DNA from: Undibacter mobilis
GTDB taxonomy: Bacteria; Pseudomonadota; Alphaproteobacteria; Rhizobiales; Xanthobacteraceae
Assembly (NCBI RefSeq): GCF_003367195.1
Contig: NZ_QRGO01000003.1
Location: 1-64,000 of the forward strand
DNA: 64,000 nt
Direction of reading: 5' to 3'
In this document: in pieces, positions 53,993-62,740 of the stretch
Layout: each line of letters starts with the position of its first letter
Position numbering within the stretch: the stretch's first letter is position 1
The notes under the pieces: generated by a model
The model's database searches: none
Told to the model about the DNA's origin: nothing
Seen by the model: only the letters and a program-made list of their open reading frames with translations
Translations under genes and position numbers: made by a program

Positions 53993-56206
53993 ATGGCCAA
54001 AAAACGATCGAATAAATCCAAAGCCGCGGCCGCGTCGCGGTCCAAAGCCAAGACGCGCCCCAAAGCGCGGTCAAAGTCTAAAGCTTCGCCCGCGCGCAGC
54101 AAAAAGGCGCGCAAGGCCGCTTCCGTTAAGCGAAAGCCCAAAGCGAAAGCCAAGACCAAGGCGAAGACTGCAGCCAAGACTCTGGCCAAGGCCAAGAGCA
54201 CGCTGAAATCGAAGGCGAAAGCCAAAGCCGGTGCGGGCGCACGGCGTGCTGCAGCTGCGAAGAAATCCGCAGCCAGTGGCGGCGTCAAAGCGGTCAGCAA
54301 AACCAAGACAACAACCACGAGCAAGATCGCGACCGGAAAGCCCGCAAACAAAGCGGTGCAGCCGGCCGAGCAGCGCCTGATCGCTGCGCCGCCCGAGACC
54401 CTCGCGTTGAAAGCGCCATCTATGCATCTGTTCGCCGATATGCTTGCCCGGGTTCACGCGGCTGCCGCCGCCGTGCTCGGGCCTTCGGCCGACCTCACGC
54501 GCATCGTCGTCGAGCCGCCGCGCGATCCTTCGCATGGCGATATGGCGACCAATGCCGCCATGGTGCTGGCCAAGGACGCCGGACAGAAGCCGCGCGATCT
54601 GGCGGAGGCCATCGCGGCGAAGCTGCTTGCCGATGCCAAGGTCGAGAAAGTCGATATTGCCGGTCCCGGCTTCATCAACCTCACCTTGAAAGGCGAAGTC
54701 TGGCCCGACGCGCTGCGCACCGTGCTGGAGCAGGGCAAGGGCTATGGTCGCGGCACCGTCGGCGCCGGCAAAAAGGTCAACGTCGAATACGTCTCCGCCA
54801 ATCCGACCGGCCCGCTGCATGTCGGTCACGGCCGGGGCGCCGTGTTCGGCGATGCGCTGGCGAGCCTGCTGGTCGCCGCCGGCTATAGCGTCACGCGCGA
54901 ATATTACATCAACGATGCCGGCGCCCAGGTCGACGTGCTCGCGCGCTCGGCCTTCCTGCGTTACCGCGAGGCGCTCGGCGAGGACATCGGCGAGATTCCG
55001 GAAGGCCTTTATCCGGGCGATTATCTCAAGGAATGCGGTGCCGAACTCGCTGCCGATTATGGCGACAGGCTCAAGGCCATGCCGGAAGCCGAATGGCTGC
55101 CGATCGTGCGCCTGCGCGCCACCGACATGATGATGGCCGAGATCCGCAACGATCTGGCGCGTCTGCGCATCGTGCCGGAGGTGTTTTTCTCCGAACGCTC
55201 GCTGATCGAAGGGGAGTTGCCCGATCCGTTTTCCAAGGAGCCGCCGAAGCCGCTTGTCGATGTGGTGGCCGAAACCATCGCGGCGCTGCGCGAGGCTGGC
55301 CATGTCTATGAAGGCCGGCTGCCGCCGCCCAAGAGCGGCAATCTTGAGGATTGGGAAGACCGCGAGCAGACCCTGTTCCGCTCGACCGAATTCGGCGATG
55401 ACGTCGATCGTCCGCTGTTGAAGTCGGATGGCAGCTACACGTATTTCGCCACCGATATCGCCTATCACAAATCGAAGTTCGATCGCGGCTTCGCCGACAT
55501 GATCGACGTGTGGGGCGCCGATCACGGCGGCTACGTCAAGCGCATGCAGGCGGCGGTGAAGGCCGTCAGCGGCGGCAAGGGCCAGCTCGACATCAAGCTG
55601 GTGCAGCTCGTGCGCCTGTTGCGCAATGGCGAGCCGGTGAAGATGTCCAAGCGCGCCGGCGACTACATCACCTTGCGCGAGGTGGTCGATGAGGTCGGCA
55701 AGGACGCCGTGCGCTTCGACATGCTCTATCGCAAGAACGACGCGGTGCTCGATTTCGATCTGGCCAAGGTGATCGAGCAGTCGAAGGACAACCCGGTGTT
55801 CTACGTCCAGTACGGCCACGCTCGCGGCAAGTCGATCTTCCGCACCGCGGCCGAGCAGGGCGTGTTGCCGGCCGATCCGGCGGCCCTGCAACGGGCCGAT
55901 CTTGTCCGCCTGACCGACTCCGGCGAACTGTCGATCATCCGCAAGCTGGCGCTCTATCCGCGCATGCTGGAGGCGGCGGCGCTAGCGCACGAGCCGCACC
56001 GGATCGCCTTCTATCTCTATGAACTGGCGAGCGAATTCCACGCGCAATGGACCCGCGGAGGCAAGGAATCGCCGCATTTACGGTTCATTATCCAGGATGA
56101 TCCACAAACGACGCAGGCGCGGCTCGCCCTGGTGCAGGGCATCGTGACCGTGCTCGCTTCCGGTCTCGATCTACTCGGGGTCGAAGCGCCTGAGGAAATG
56201 CGGTAG
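53993..56206 (+). CDS. argS: Arginyl-tRNA synthetase with histone-H1-like N-terminal extension
   Basis: 737 residues if read from ATG 53993. Residues 1-143 are Lys/Ala-rich and low complexity (35 Lys, 10 Arg, about 39 Ala, two acidic residues; K-A-K-A-K-T-K-A-K repeats), like histone H1 tails or AlgP/Hc proteins. The regular ArgS starts at Met144 (ATG 54422, M-H-L-F-A-D-M-L): N-terminal tRNA-binding domain, then H-V-G-H-G-R-G (H276), a K-M-S-K-R loop (K550), and a C-terminal anticodon-binding domain ending at 737. It charges tRNA(Arg). The extension is continuous in frame with no stop, but no clear ribosome binding site precedes ATG 53993, so translation from 54422 alone cannot be excluded. 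Confidence 0.93.
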   Translation: MAKKRSNKSKAAAASRSKAKTRPKARSKSKASPARSKKARKAASVKRKPKAKAKTKAKTAAKTLAKAKSTLKSKAKAKAGAGARRAAAAKKSAASGGVKAVSKTKTTTTSKIATGKPANKAVQPAEQRLIAAPPETLALKAPSMHLFADMLARVHAAAAAVLGPSADLTRIVVEPPRDPSHGDMATNAAMVLAKDAGQKPRDLAEAIAAKLLADAKVEKVDIAGPGFINLTLKGEVWPDALRTVLEQGKGYGRGTVGAGKKVNVEYVSANPTGPLHVGHGRGAVFGDALASLLVAAGYSVTREYYINDAGAQVDVLARSAFLRYREALGEDIGEIPEGLYPGDYLKECGAELAADYGDRLKAMPEAEWLPIVRLRATDMMMAEIRNDLARLRIVPEVFFSERSLIEGELPDPFSKEPPKPLVDVVAETIAALREAGHVYEGRLPPPKSGNLEDWEDREQTLFRSTEFGDDVDRPLLKSDGSYTYFATDIAYHKSKFDRGFADMIDVWGADHGGYVKRMQAAVKAVSGGKGQLDIKLVQLVRLLRNGEPVKMSKRAGDYITLREVVDEVGKDAVRFDMLYRKNDAVLDFDLAKVIEQSKDNPVFYVQYGHARGKSIFRTAAEQGVLPADPAALQRADLVRLTDSGELSIIRKLALYPRMLEAAALAHEPHRIAFYLYELASEFHAQWTRGGKESPHLRFIIQDDPQTTQARLALVQGIVTVLASGLDLLGVEAPEEMR

Positions 56207-56303
56207 GCTGACGCCGCCGGAGCGCATGACGCGGGCTCGCTAGGAAAGCGGGGAGGGCCGCGTAGGGGCCTTGCGCGATTTGTAACTCGTTACCGGGGAC
56301 GCC

Positions 56304-57782
56304 ATGGCGGACGACCATAATCAGCGGGCTTATCGCGGGGGTGACTTGTCCTCGCGTGGCGCGGCCGCCGGCAACGGCAGCTCCGGCAACGACCCGCTCG
56401 CGGAGCTGGCCCGTCTGATCGGCCAGACCGACCCCTTCGCCGAATACGGCCGCAATAGCGCCAATCGCACCGCTACCGTCCCCGGACAGCAGCAGGCGGC
56501 GCCGACGGCCTGGCCGGAAGAGACCGCCGCTTATCCTGCCGAACAATCGGCCTTGCCCGAGCCGCACGCTTACGCCGATCGCGCTTACGGCAATGGCGGC
56601 TTCTCCCGCCAGTCCTATGGCAGCGCGCCCTTGTCCGGCGATTCAGCCGAGCTCTATCCGGTCGATGCCCATGCTCCGGGCTATGCCCCGCAGGGCTACG
56701 AGGCCGATCCTTACGCCAACGGACCGACCGGCAGCTATGATCAGGCTTTCCCGCCGTCGCAGGAGCCGCTGCACGACGTGCATCAGCAATTCGGCCCGGC
56801 GGCGACCGACGACTATTACGATGATGTTGCGTCGAACCGGCGCCGCATCAGCGTGCTGGCGATCGCCGGCGTCTTCGCTCTCGCCGTGCTCGGCACCGCT
56901 GGCGCGCTCGGCTATCGCGCGGTGTTCGGGCCGTCGTCGGCGCCGACAACGCCGCCGGTGATCAAGGCCGAGGCGACACCGAGCAAGGTCGTGCCGGCGA
57001 CGTCGAACAAGGAAGCAGGCAAGTCGATCACTGACCGCGTCGGCGGCACGGGCCAGATCGAGCGCCTGTTGTCGCGCGAGGAGCAGCCGGTCCCGGTGAC
57101 AACGACGCCGAATCCGTCCGCCGCGAGCGCCGCCCCAGCCATGGGTAGCGGGATCGTCGGTGAGCCGCGCAAAATCCGCACCATCCAGATCCGCCCCGAT
57201 CAGGCCGGCGACGCCGCCAGCGCGGCGCCCGCTGCGCCGGAGCCCATGCCGTCGGCCGCCCAGCCGCCGGTGCGTGTCGTCAATACGGCGCCTGCCGCCG
57301 AGCCGCCGCCGGCGCGTGTCATGGCGCAGCCTGAGCCGCGTCCGGCACCGCAGCCGGCCCGCAACGTCACGCCGCAGGCGGCCGCGCCCGTCCAGGCGGC
57401 TCCCCCGCCGCCCGCGCAGCCGTCGAACGCGCCGTTGTCGCTCAATCCGAATGCCCAGCCGGCGCGGGCCGCCGCGCCCGCCCGTGTCGCCGCGCAGACG
57501 CCGGCTCCGGCGCCGCAGACGGCGGCTGCCACGGCTGGCGGCTATGCCGTGCAGGTTTCCGCCCAGCGCAGCGAGGGCGAGGCCCAGGCCGCTTTCCAGG
57601 CGCTGCAGGGCAAATTCCCGAACCAGCTCGGGGGCCGAGCGCCCTTCATCAAGCGCGTCGATCTCGGCGACAAGGGCATCTACTACCGCGCCATGGTGGC
57701 GGTCGGCTCGTCCGGCGAGGCCAGCGAGCTGTGCTCGAGCCTGAAGGCCGCCGGCGGCCAGTGCATCGTCCAGCGTAATTAG
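56304..57782 (+). CDS. SPOR-domain inner-membrane protein
   Basis: 492 residues. Cytoplasmic N-terminal part (1-183) rich in Gly, Tyr and acidic residues, one membrane helix (about 186-207), a long Pro/Ala/Gln-rich periplasmic linker (about 210-410) and a C-terminal SPOR domain (about 412-490: G-G-Y-A-V-Q-V-S-A-Q-R-S-E-G-E-A-Q-A-A-F). SPOR domains bind denuded septal peptidoglycan, bringing the protein to the division site. Located between argS and nagZ, its usual place in Rhizobiales. The linker is low complexity and probably extended. Confidence 0.92.
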   Translation: MADDHNQRAYRGGDLSSRGAAAGNGSSGNDPLAELARLIGQTDPFAEYGRNSANRTATVPGQQQAAPTAWPEETAAYPAEQSALPEPHAYADRAYGNGGFSRQSYGSAPLSGDSAELYPVDAHAPGYAPQGYEADPYANGPTGSYDQAFPPSQEPLHDVHQQFGPAATDDYYDDVASNRRRISVLAIAGVFALAVLGTAGALGYRAVFGPSSAPTTPPVIKAEATPSKVVPATSNKEAGKSITDRVGGTGQIERLLSREEQPVPVTTTPNPSAASAAPAMGSGIVGEPRKIRTIQIRPDQAGDAASAAPAAPEPMPSAAQPPVRVVNTAPAAEPPPARVMAQPEPRPAPQPARNVTPQAAAPVQAAPPPPAQPSNAPLSLNPNAQPARAAAPARVAAQTPAPAPQTAAATAGGYAVQVSAQRSEGEAQAAFQALQGKFPNQLGGRAPFIKRVDLGDKGIYYRAMVAVGSSGEASELCSSLKAAGGQCIVQRN

Positions 57783-57791
57783 CCGTCATGA

Positions 57792-57810
57792 CCGGCCGCG
57801 CGGCGGCCGG
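57792..57810 (+). other. GC-rich hairpin after the SPOR gene
   Basis: Eight-bp stem CCGGCCGC (57792-57799) and GCGGCCGG (57803-57810), three-base loop, ten bases after the stop codon. No T run; role uncertain. Confidence 0.4.
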
Positions 57811-57874
57811 GGCGGGATTTGAGCCATCAACAGGCTTGCTTGCTCCCTCCGGCAGCGCGCGTTAAGCCGCCGCC

Positions 57875-58894
57875 ATGGCTTCACAAGGATCGGCATCCCG
57901 CGCCTTCATTACCGGTCTGTCCGGCCCGACGATCAGCCCGTTGGAGCGCGCCTTTTTGCGCGAGGCGCAGCCCTGGGGTCTCATCATCTTCAAGAGGAAC
58001 ATCAGCGACCCCAGTCAGGTTGCTGATCTTGCTCGCGACTTTCGCGATGCCGTCGGCTGGGAAGCGCCGATCCTGGTCGATCAGGAGGGCGGCCGGGTGC
58101 AACGCCTCGGCCCGCCGCACTGGCCGGCCTATCCGCCGGGCGCCGTGTTTAGCGCCATCTACGACCGCAGCCCGGCCTCCGGACTCGCCGCCGCCCGCAT
58201 GGGGGCGCATCTGATCGCGGCCGATCTTCGGGCCCTCGGCATTGACGTCGATTGCCTGCCGCTGGCGGATGTTCCGGTGTCCGAGGCCGATCCCATCATC
58301 GGCGACCGCGCTTACGGCACCGAGCCGGGCAAGGTCGCGGCCTTGGCCGGCGCGGTGGCCGAAGGCCTGCTGGCCGGCGGCGTGCTGCCGGTGCTCAAGC
58401 ACCTGCCGGGCCACGGCCGTGCCCGCGCCGACAGCCACAAGGAACTTCCCGTCGTCGACACCGACGGCGCCACGCTGGAGCGGACCGACTTCGCCGCATT
58501 CCGCCCGCTCAAGGATCTGCCGCTGGGCATGACCGCGCATGTTGTGTTCAGCGCCATCGATGCCCATGCCCCGGCCACAACTTCCGTCACAATGGTGCGC
58601 GAGGTGATTCGCGGCTTCATCGGCTTCACCGGTTTGTTGATGAGCGATGACGTGTCAATGGGTGCTTTGTCGGGGACAATTGCCGAGCGCAGCCAAGCGG
58701 CGCTCGCGGCCGGCTGCGATGTCGTGCTTCATTGCAATGGCGATCTCACGGAGATGAGCGAGGTCGCGGGCGTGGCGCCTAAACTCACCGGGATCGCCGC
58801 AACCCGCGCGGCGCGTGCGCTTTCGATGCGGTCGCAGGGTGAAGCATTCGATGTCGCCGAAGCGCGGCGAATTTTCAATGCGATGGTGGCGTAA
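57875..58894 (+). CDS. nagZ: Beta-N-acetylhexosaminidase
   Basis: 339 residues, GH3 family. Catalytic residues of the NagZ group are visible: K-H-L-P-G-H-G (with the histidine of the acid/base dyad) and the nucleophile Asp in L-L-M-S-D-D-V-S-M-G. Early motif G-L-I-I-F-K-R-N is typical. It removes N-acetylglucosamine from anhydro-muropeptides in cell-wall recycling and makes signals that induce AmpC in other species; the beta-lactamase here is class A with no visible ampR, so that link is not supported. Next in a conserved run with the SPOR gene and scpA. Confidence 0.94.
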   Translation: MASQGSASRAFITGLSGPTISPLERAFLREAQPWGLIIFKRNISDPSQVADLARDFRDAVGWEAPILVDQEGGRVQRLGPPHWPAYPPGAVFSAIYDRSPASGLAAARMGAHLIAADLRALGIDVDCLPLADVPVSEADPIIGDRAYGTEPGKVAALAGAVAEGLLAGGVLPVLKHLPGHGRARADSHKELPVVDTDGATLERTDFAAFRPLKDLPLGMTAHVVFSAIDAHAPATTSVTMVREVIRGFIGFTGLLMSDDVSMGALSGTIAERSQAALAAGCDVVLHCNGDLTEMSEVAGVAPKLTGIAATRAARALSMRSQGEAFDVAEARRIFNAMVA

Positions 58895-58926
58895 GCCGGC
58901 ATCGCGAGGCAAGGACAGACAGGCTC

Positions 58927-59760
58927 ATGGCGCCTGAGGATTTCGACAACAAACTTGCGGCGGAGATGGAAGCGGATCGCGGCGTCACCGATCCGGCGAT
59001 GATCGTCGATGTCGAAGGCTTCGAAGGTCCGCTCGATCTGTTGCTGACGCTGGCGCGCCAGCAGAAGGTCGATCTGCACAAGATCTCGATCCTCGCGCTC
59101 GCCGACCAGTATCTGATTTTCATCGAGCAGGCGCGCAAGGTGCGGCTCGAACTCGCCGCCGACTATCTCGTGATGGCGGCGTGGCTGGCTTATCTCAAAT
59201 CGCGTCTGCTGCTGCCGGAAGCGGCGCCGGGCGAGGGGCCGTCCGCCGAGGATATGGCGCTGGCTTTGGCCAACCGTCTGCGCCGTCTCGAGGCGCTGCG
59301 CGAATTCGCCAGCAGGATGATGGACCGTCCGCAGCTCGGCCGCGATGTGTTCGGCCGCGGCCTGCCGGAGCCGATCGCCGAGATCAAGAAGCCGGAATAC
59401 ACCGCGACGTTGTACGACCTGCTCTCGGCCTATGCCGTGCAGCGCCAGCGCACGACGCTGTCGCGCGTGCGCTTCAAGAAGCGCACGGTGTGGTCGCTCG
59501 CCGAAGCGCGGCAGACGCTGGAGCGTATGATCGGCCAGTCGAGCGACTGGTCGCGCATCGACTCGTTCCTCATCCAATACGTGGTCGAGCCGGCGCTCGC
59601 CGCCACCGTGTTTGCGTCGTCCTTCGCGTCGGCGCTGGAACTGGTGCGCGACGGCCGCGCCGAAATTCATCAGAAGGATGCGTTCTCGCCGATCTACATG
59701 CGCAAACGTGTGAGCGCGAACGGCTTTGCATCGTCGCATGACGCACAAGAAACCGCATAA
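58927..59760 (+). CDS. scpA: Segregation and condensation protein A
   Basis: 277 residues, kleisin. N-terminal segment V-E-G-F-E-G-P-L-D-L-L-L-T-L-A-R and Y-L-V-M-A-A-W-L-A-Y-L-K-S-R-L-L-L are the family signatures that bind the Smc neck; the C-terminal winged helix binds the Smc head. With ScpB and Smc it forms the complex that compacts and separates chromosomes. The gene ends 13 bases before the scpB start; the two are a transcription unit after nagZ. Confidence 0.94.
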   Translation: MAPEDFDNKLAAEMEADRGVTDPAMIVDVEGFEGPLDLLLTLARQQKVDLHKISILALADQYLIFIEQARKVRLELAADYLVMAAWLAYLKSRLLLPEAAPGEGPSAEDMALALANRLRRLEALREFASRMMDRPQLGRDVFGRGLPEPIAEIKKPEYTATLYDLLSAYAVQRQRTTLSRVRFKKRTVWSLAEARQTLERMIGQSSDWSRIDSFLIQYVVEPALAATVFASSFASALELVRDGRAEIHQKDAFSPIYMRKRVSANGFASSHDAQETA

Positions 59761-59773
59761 GGAGACGGAAGCC

Positions 59774-60586
59774 ATGCCCAGCGCGGCCAAGAAGCTCGTG
59801 ATCGTGTCGAACGACGAGCCGGCAACCGCTGCCGTCCAGTTTGAACAAAGCGTGGAAGAAACGATTGTGATCGAGGCCGAGGCGTCCGAATCCGAACTGG
59901 CGCAGCGTCCGGACGAACTGCGTCTGCTCGAGGCGCTGCTGTTCGCCGCCTCCGAGCCGCTCGACGAGCCCACGCTGGTGCGCGCGCTGCCGGACGGCGT
60001 CGACGTCAAGGCCGCGCTCGCGGCGCTGCAGGCGGAATATGCGCCGCGCGGTGTCAATCTCGTGCGCATCGGCAAGAAGTGGACCTTCCGTACCGCGTCC
60101 GATCTGTCCTGGCTCCTCACCAAGGAGACGGTCGAGCAGCGCAAACTGTCGCGCGCCGCGATCGAGACGCTGGCGATCATCGCCTATCATCAGCCGGTGA
60201 CGCGTGCCGAGATCGAGGAAATCCGCGGCGTCGCCACCGCCGCCGGCACGCTCGACGTGCTGCTCAAGACCGGCTGGATCCGCCCGCGCGGCCGCCGCAA
60301 GGTGCCGGGCCGTCCGATCACCTACGGCACCAACGAGGCGTTCCTGTCGCATTTCGGTCTCGAGGAAGTCGGCGATCTGCCCGGCCTCGACGAACTCAAG
60401 GGCGCAGGCCTGATCGAAGGCGCTATGCCGGCGGGCTTCTCGGTGCCGATGCCGTCCGACGACACCACCTTGCGTGACGACGAAGACCCGCTCGAGCCGG
60501 GTGATCTCGACCTCGGCCTGGCGCCGGCGCCGGAGGCGGAAGGTTCCGCCGAGGCGCCAGATGCGGCTGGCGAGGGCGAAAAGTAG
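59774..60586 (+). CDS. scpB: Segregation and condensation protein B
   Basis: 270 residues from ATG 59774, selected for AGGAG just after the scpA stop (59760-59764); a longer frame from 59726 overlaps scpA. Two winged-helix domains (about 40-200): L-L-E-A-L-L-F-A-A-S-E-P-L, I-E-T-L-A-I-I-A-Y-H-Q-P-V-T-R-A-E-I-E-E-I-R-G and R-P-I-T-Y-G-T-N-E-A-F-L are typical. The C-terminal 60 residues are acidic and disordered. Partner of ScpA in the Smc complex. Confidence 0.94.
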   Translation: MPSAAKKLVIVSNDEPATAAVQFEQSVEETIVIEAEASESELAQRPDELRLLEALLFAASEPLDEPTLVRALPDGVDVKAALAALQAEYAPRGVNLVRIGKKWTFRTASDLSWLLTKETVEQRKLSRAAIETLAIIAYHQPVTRAEIEEIRGVATAAGTLDVLLKTGWIRPRGRRKVPGRPITYGTNEAFLSHFGLEEVGDLPGLDELKGAGLIEGAMPAGFSVPMPSDDTTLRDDEDPLEPGDLDLGLAPAPEAEGSAEAPDAAGEGEK

Positions 60587-60597
60587 AGGCTGATCCG

Positions 60598-60699
60598 CCT
60601 CATCCTGTGGAGCGCCCGCAGGGCGCGTCTCGAAGGATGGGGCGGCCGTCATGGTTCGAGACGCGCTTCCCGACGGAAGCGCTCCTCACACCATGAGGC
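60598..60699. repeat. Intergenic palindromic repeat, copy A
   Basis: Between scpB and tatA. Outer arms CCTCATCCTGTGGAGCGC (from 60598) and GCGCTCCTCACACCATGAGG (ending 60699) are imperfect inverted repeats; inner arms GCGCGTCTCGA (60623-60633) and TCGAGACGCGC (60656-60666) are a perfect 11-bp pair. The same outer words recur at 62541-62691, so this is a dispersed family. It looks like the CCTCAT...ATGAGG elements frequent between genes in Bradyrhizobium relatives. Confidence 0.8.
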
Positions 60700-60850
60700 C
60701 GATGGCCCGCGCCATTTGGCCCCTTAACCAAGCTCCCTTAACTCCTTGTTTTTGCCGTCTCCGCGGCCTAGCTTCTGGTGCAAACACGAGGCGGGACGAG
60801 CTTGGGGGCCAAAGCTCATCCCAATTGTCGCTGCCGCGGAGGATTACATC

Positions 60851-61084
60851 ATGGGTTCGTTTAGCGTCTGGCACTGGCTCATCGTCGCCGTCGTCGTGCT
60901 GCTGTTGTTCGGCGGCCGCGGCAAGATTTCCGGCCTGATGGGCGACTTCGCCCAGGGCATCAAGGCCTTCAAGAAGGGCATGGCCGAGGACGACAGCGCC
61001 AAGCCTGCCGAGCCGGTCAAGTCGCTGGAGGCCGGTGCGCAGAAGACCGAGGCCGAGCGTCGTGCCGAGGGCGCGCGCTCCTGA
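60851..61084 (+). CDS. tatA: Sec-independent protein translocase subunit TatA
   Basis: 77 residues from ATG 60851, with GGAGGA at 60838-60843. One N-terminal membrane helix ([16 protein letters not shown]) with the following F-G-G-R-G-K-I-S hinge, an amphipathic helix ([13 protein letters not shown]) and an acidic, Lys-containing tail. It forms the pore-like assembly that exports folded, twin-arginine proteins. First of tatABC. A likely substrate in the window is the class A beta-lactamase. Confidence 0.95.
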   Translation: MGSFSVWHWLIVAVVVLLLFGGRGKISGLMGDFAQGIKAFKKGMAEDDSAKPAEPVKSLEAGAQKTEAERRAEGARS

Positions 61085-61149
61085 GGCTTGCGCCACGCCG
61101 CCGGCTTTCTGATACAAGATCGCCGGGGCGAATTCGGGACGCTTAAGTC

Positions 61150-61677
61150 ATGTTCAATTTCGGTTGGGGCGAGATCGTCCTCATCGGTATCGTCGCGCTG
61201 ATCGCGATCGGACCGAAGGAGCTGCCCACCGTTCTGCGTTCGGTCGGCCAGATGATGGCCAAGGTCCGGCGCATGGCGGCCGAATTCCAGGGCCAGTTCC
61301 AGGAAGCGCTGCGCGAGGCCGAAATCGCCGACCTCAAGAAGCAGGCCGAGGACCTGACCACCTCGGTCAAGGAGAAGGTCACCGACTTCACCCAGATCGA
61401 TCCGCTCTCCGACACCAAGAAACAGATCGAGAGCGCCTTCGACGCCCCGAGCGCGACTGCCGCTGATCATCAGCCTGATGCCGCGCCGGTGACGCCGGTG
61501 CAAACCGCCGAGGCACTTCCGCCGGCCGAGCCGAGCGTGGATCTCGCCCGGATCGACGTGCCGCTGCCCGAGCCGCTGCCGCCGCCGACCTCCGCGGACT
61601 TCCTGCCCAAAGACGACATCAAGACAGCCGAGGCCGCGATGCCGCCCGCCGACAAGAAGGCCGGAGGCTCAGCGTGA
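61150..61677 (+). CDS. tatB: Sec-independent protein translocase subunit TatB
   Basis: 175 residues. N-terminal membrane helix [21 protein letters not shown] (with the conserved Glu and the G-P hinge), amphipathic helix to about residue 70, then a Pro/Ala/Asp-rich disordered tail. Works with TatC as the receptor for twin-arginine signals. Overlaps the tatC GTG start by four bases. Confidence 0.94.
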   Translation: MFNFGWGEIVLIGIVALIAIGPKELPTVLRSVGQMMAKVRRMAAEFQGQFQEALREAEIADLKKQAEDLTTSVKEKVTDFTQIDPLSDTKKQIESAFDAPSATAADHQPDAAPVTPVQTAEALPPAEPSVDLARIDVPLPEPLPPPTSADFLPKDDIKTAEAAMPPADKKAGGSA

Positions 61678-62510
61678 GTCACGACGACATCGAAGCGAGC
61701 AAAGCGCCGCTGATGGATCACCTGATTGAGCTGCGCTCGCGGCTCATCAAGGCGATGATCGCCTTCGGCCTGATGTTCGCTTTGTGCTTCTTCTTCGCCA
61801 AGAGCATCTACAACGTGCTGGTCTGGCCCTTCGTCTGGGTTGCCGGCGCGGAGAACTCGAAGTTCATCTACACGGCGCTGCTCGAATATTTCATCACGCA
61901 GTTGAAGCTCGCCATGTTCGGCGCCGCCTTCCTGTCGTTTCCGGTGATCGCCGCGCAAATCTACATGTTCGTTGCGCCGGGCCTCTACAAGCATGAGCGC
62001 CGCGCCTTCCTGCCTTATCTGATCGCAACGCCGTTCTTCTTCGCGCTCGGCGCCGCCGTCGTCTATTTCGTCGTGCTGCCAATGCTGATCCGCTTCTCGC
62101 TCGGCATGCAGCAGACGGGTGAGGGCGAGGCCTCGATCGCGCTGTTGCCCAAGGTCGGTGAATATCTGTCGCTGATGATGACCCTGGTGCTCGCCTTCGG
62201 TGCGGCGTTTCAGTTGCCAGTGGTGCTGACGCTGCTCGGCCGCATCGGCGTCATCACCTCGCAGACGCTCAGGGAGAAGCGGCGCTATTTCATCGTTGCT
62301 GCTTTCGTCATCGCCGCGGTGCTGACGCCGCCGGACGTGATCAGCCAGCTCTCGCTCGCGATTCCGCTGCTCATTCTCTACGAGGGCTCGATCTGGTCGG
62401 TGCGCATCGTCGAGAAGAAGGCGGCCGCCGAAGCCAAGGCCAAGGAAGACGCCCAGGCCGAGGCCGATGCCGAAGCTGCCGCGAAGGTCGGCGCCGCCGG
62501 CCCGGATTGA
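61674..62510 (+). CDS. tatC: Sec-independent protein translocase subunit TatC
   Basis: 278 residues from GTG 61674, overlapping tatB. Six membrane helices. Signatures are [11 protein letters not shown] at the N terminus (signal-peptide binding) and [19 protein letters not shown] near 62-80, plus F-x-L-P-V-V-L-x-L-L-G-R-I-G. The C-terminal tail is Lys/Ala/Glu-rich ([13 protein letters not shown]). Core receptor of the Tat system. Confidence 0.96.
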   Translation: MSHDDIEASKAPLMDHLIELRSRLIKAMIAFGLMFALCFFFAKSIYNVLVWPFVWVAGAENSKFIYTALLEYFITQLKLAMFGAAFLSFPVIAAQIYMFVAPGLYKHERRAFLPYLIATPFFFALGAAVVYFVVLPMLIRFSLGMQQTGEGEASIALLPKVGEYLSLMMTLVLAFGAAFQLPVVLTLLGRIGVITSQTLREKRRYFIVAAFVIAAVLTPPDVISQLSLAIPLLILYEGSIWSVRIVEKKAAAEAKAKEDAQAEADAEAAAKVGAAGPD

Positions 62511-62540
62511 GCTTTCGGTCGGTCCGCTGCGCTAAACCGG

Positions 62541-62691
62541 CCTCATGGTGAGGAGGGCCGTCAGGCCCCTCTCGAACACCGGAAGTCGGCTATAGCCGAC
62601 TTCCGTATATTCGATGCCGATATCAGGCAAGCCCGATATCGGTGACCGCCCCGTCCTTCGAGACGGCGCTTCGCACCTCCTCAGGACGAGG
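62541..62691. repeat. Intergenic palindromic repeat, copy B, with inserted hairpins
   Basis: Between tatC and serS. The outer arms match copy A (CCTCATGGTGAGGAG at the left; CACCTCCTCAGGACGAGG at the right end), as does a TTCGAGACGGCGC inner word. It also contains two perfect hairpins: GGAAGTCGGC/GCCGACTTCC (62581-62590 with 62595-62604, loop TATA) and CCGATATC/GATATCGG (62617-62624 with 62635-62642). These may act as a tatABC terminator or as processing sites before serS. Confidence 0.75.
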
Positions 62692-62740
62692 CGGATCAGC
62701 CGTCTTTCCCGCTCCCCAAAATCCGACTAGAACGCCGCCC

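Noticed and set aside
54071..55891. 606-residue open frame on the minus strand
   Set aside because: It is antisense to argS, a by-product of high third-position GC; no start signal or protein-like pattern.
57875..58894. Functional NagZ-AmpR-beta-lactamase induction circuit with the nearby beta-lactamase
   Set aside because: The beta-lactamase is class A with no ampR or ampR-type intergenic region; nagZ is here as part of a conserved core gene run.
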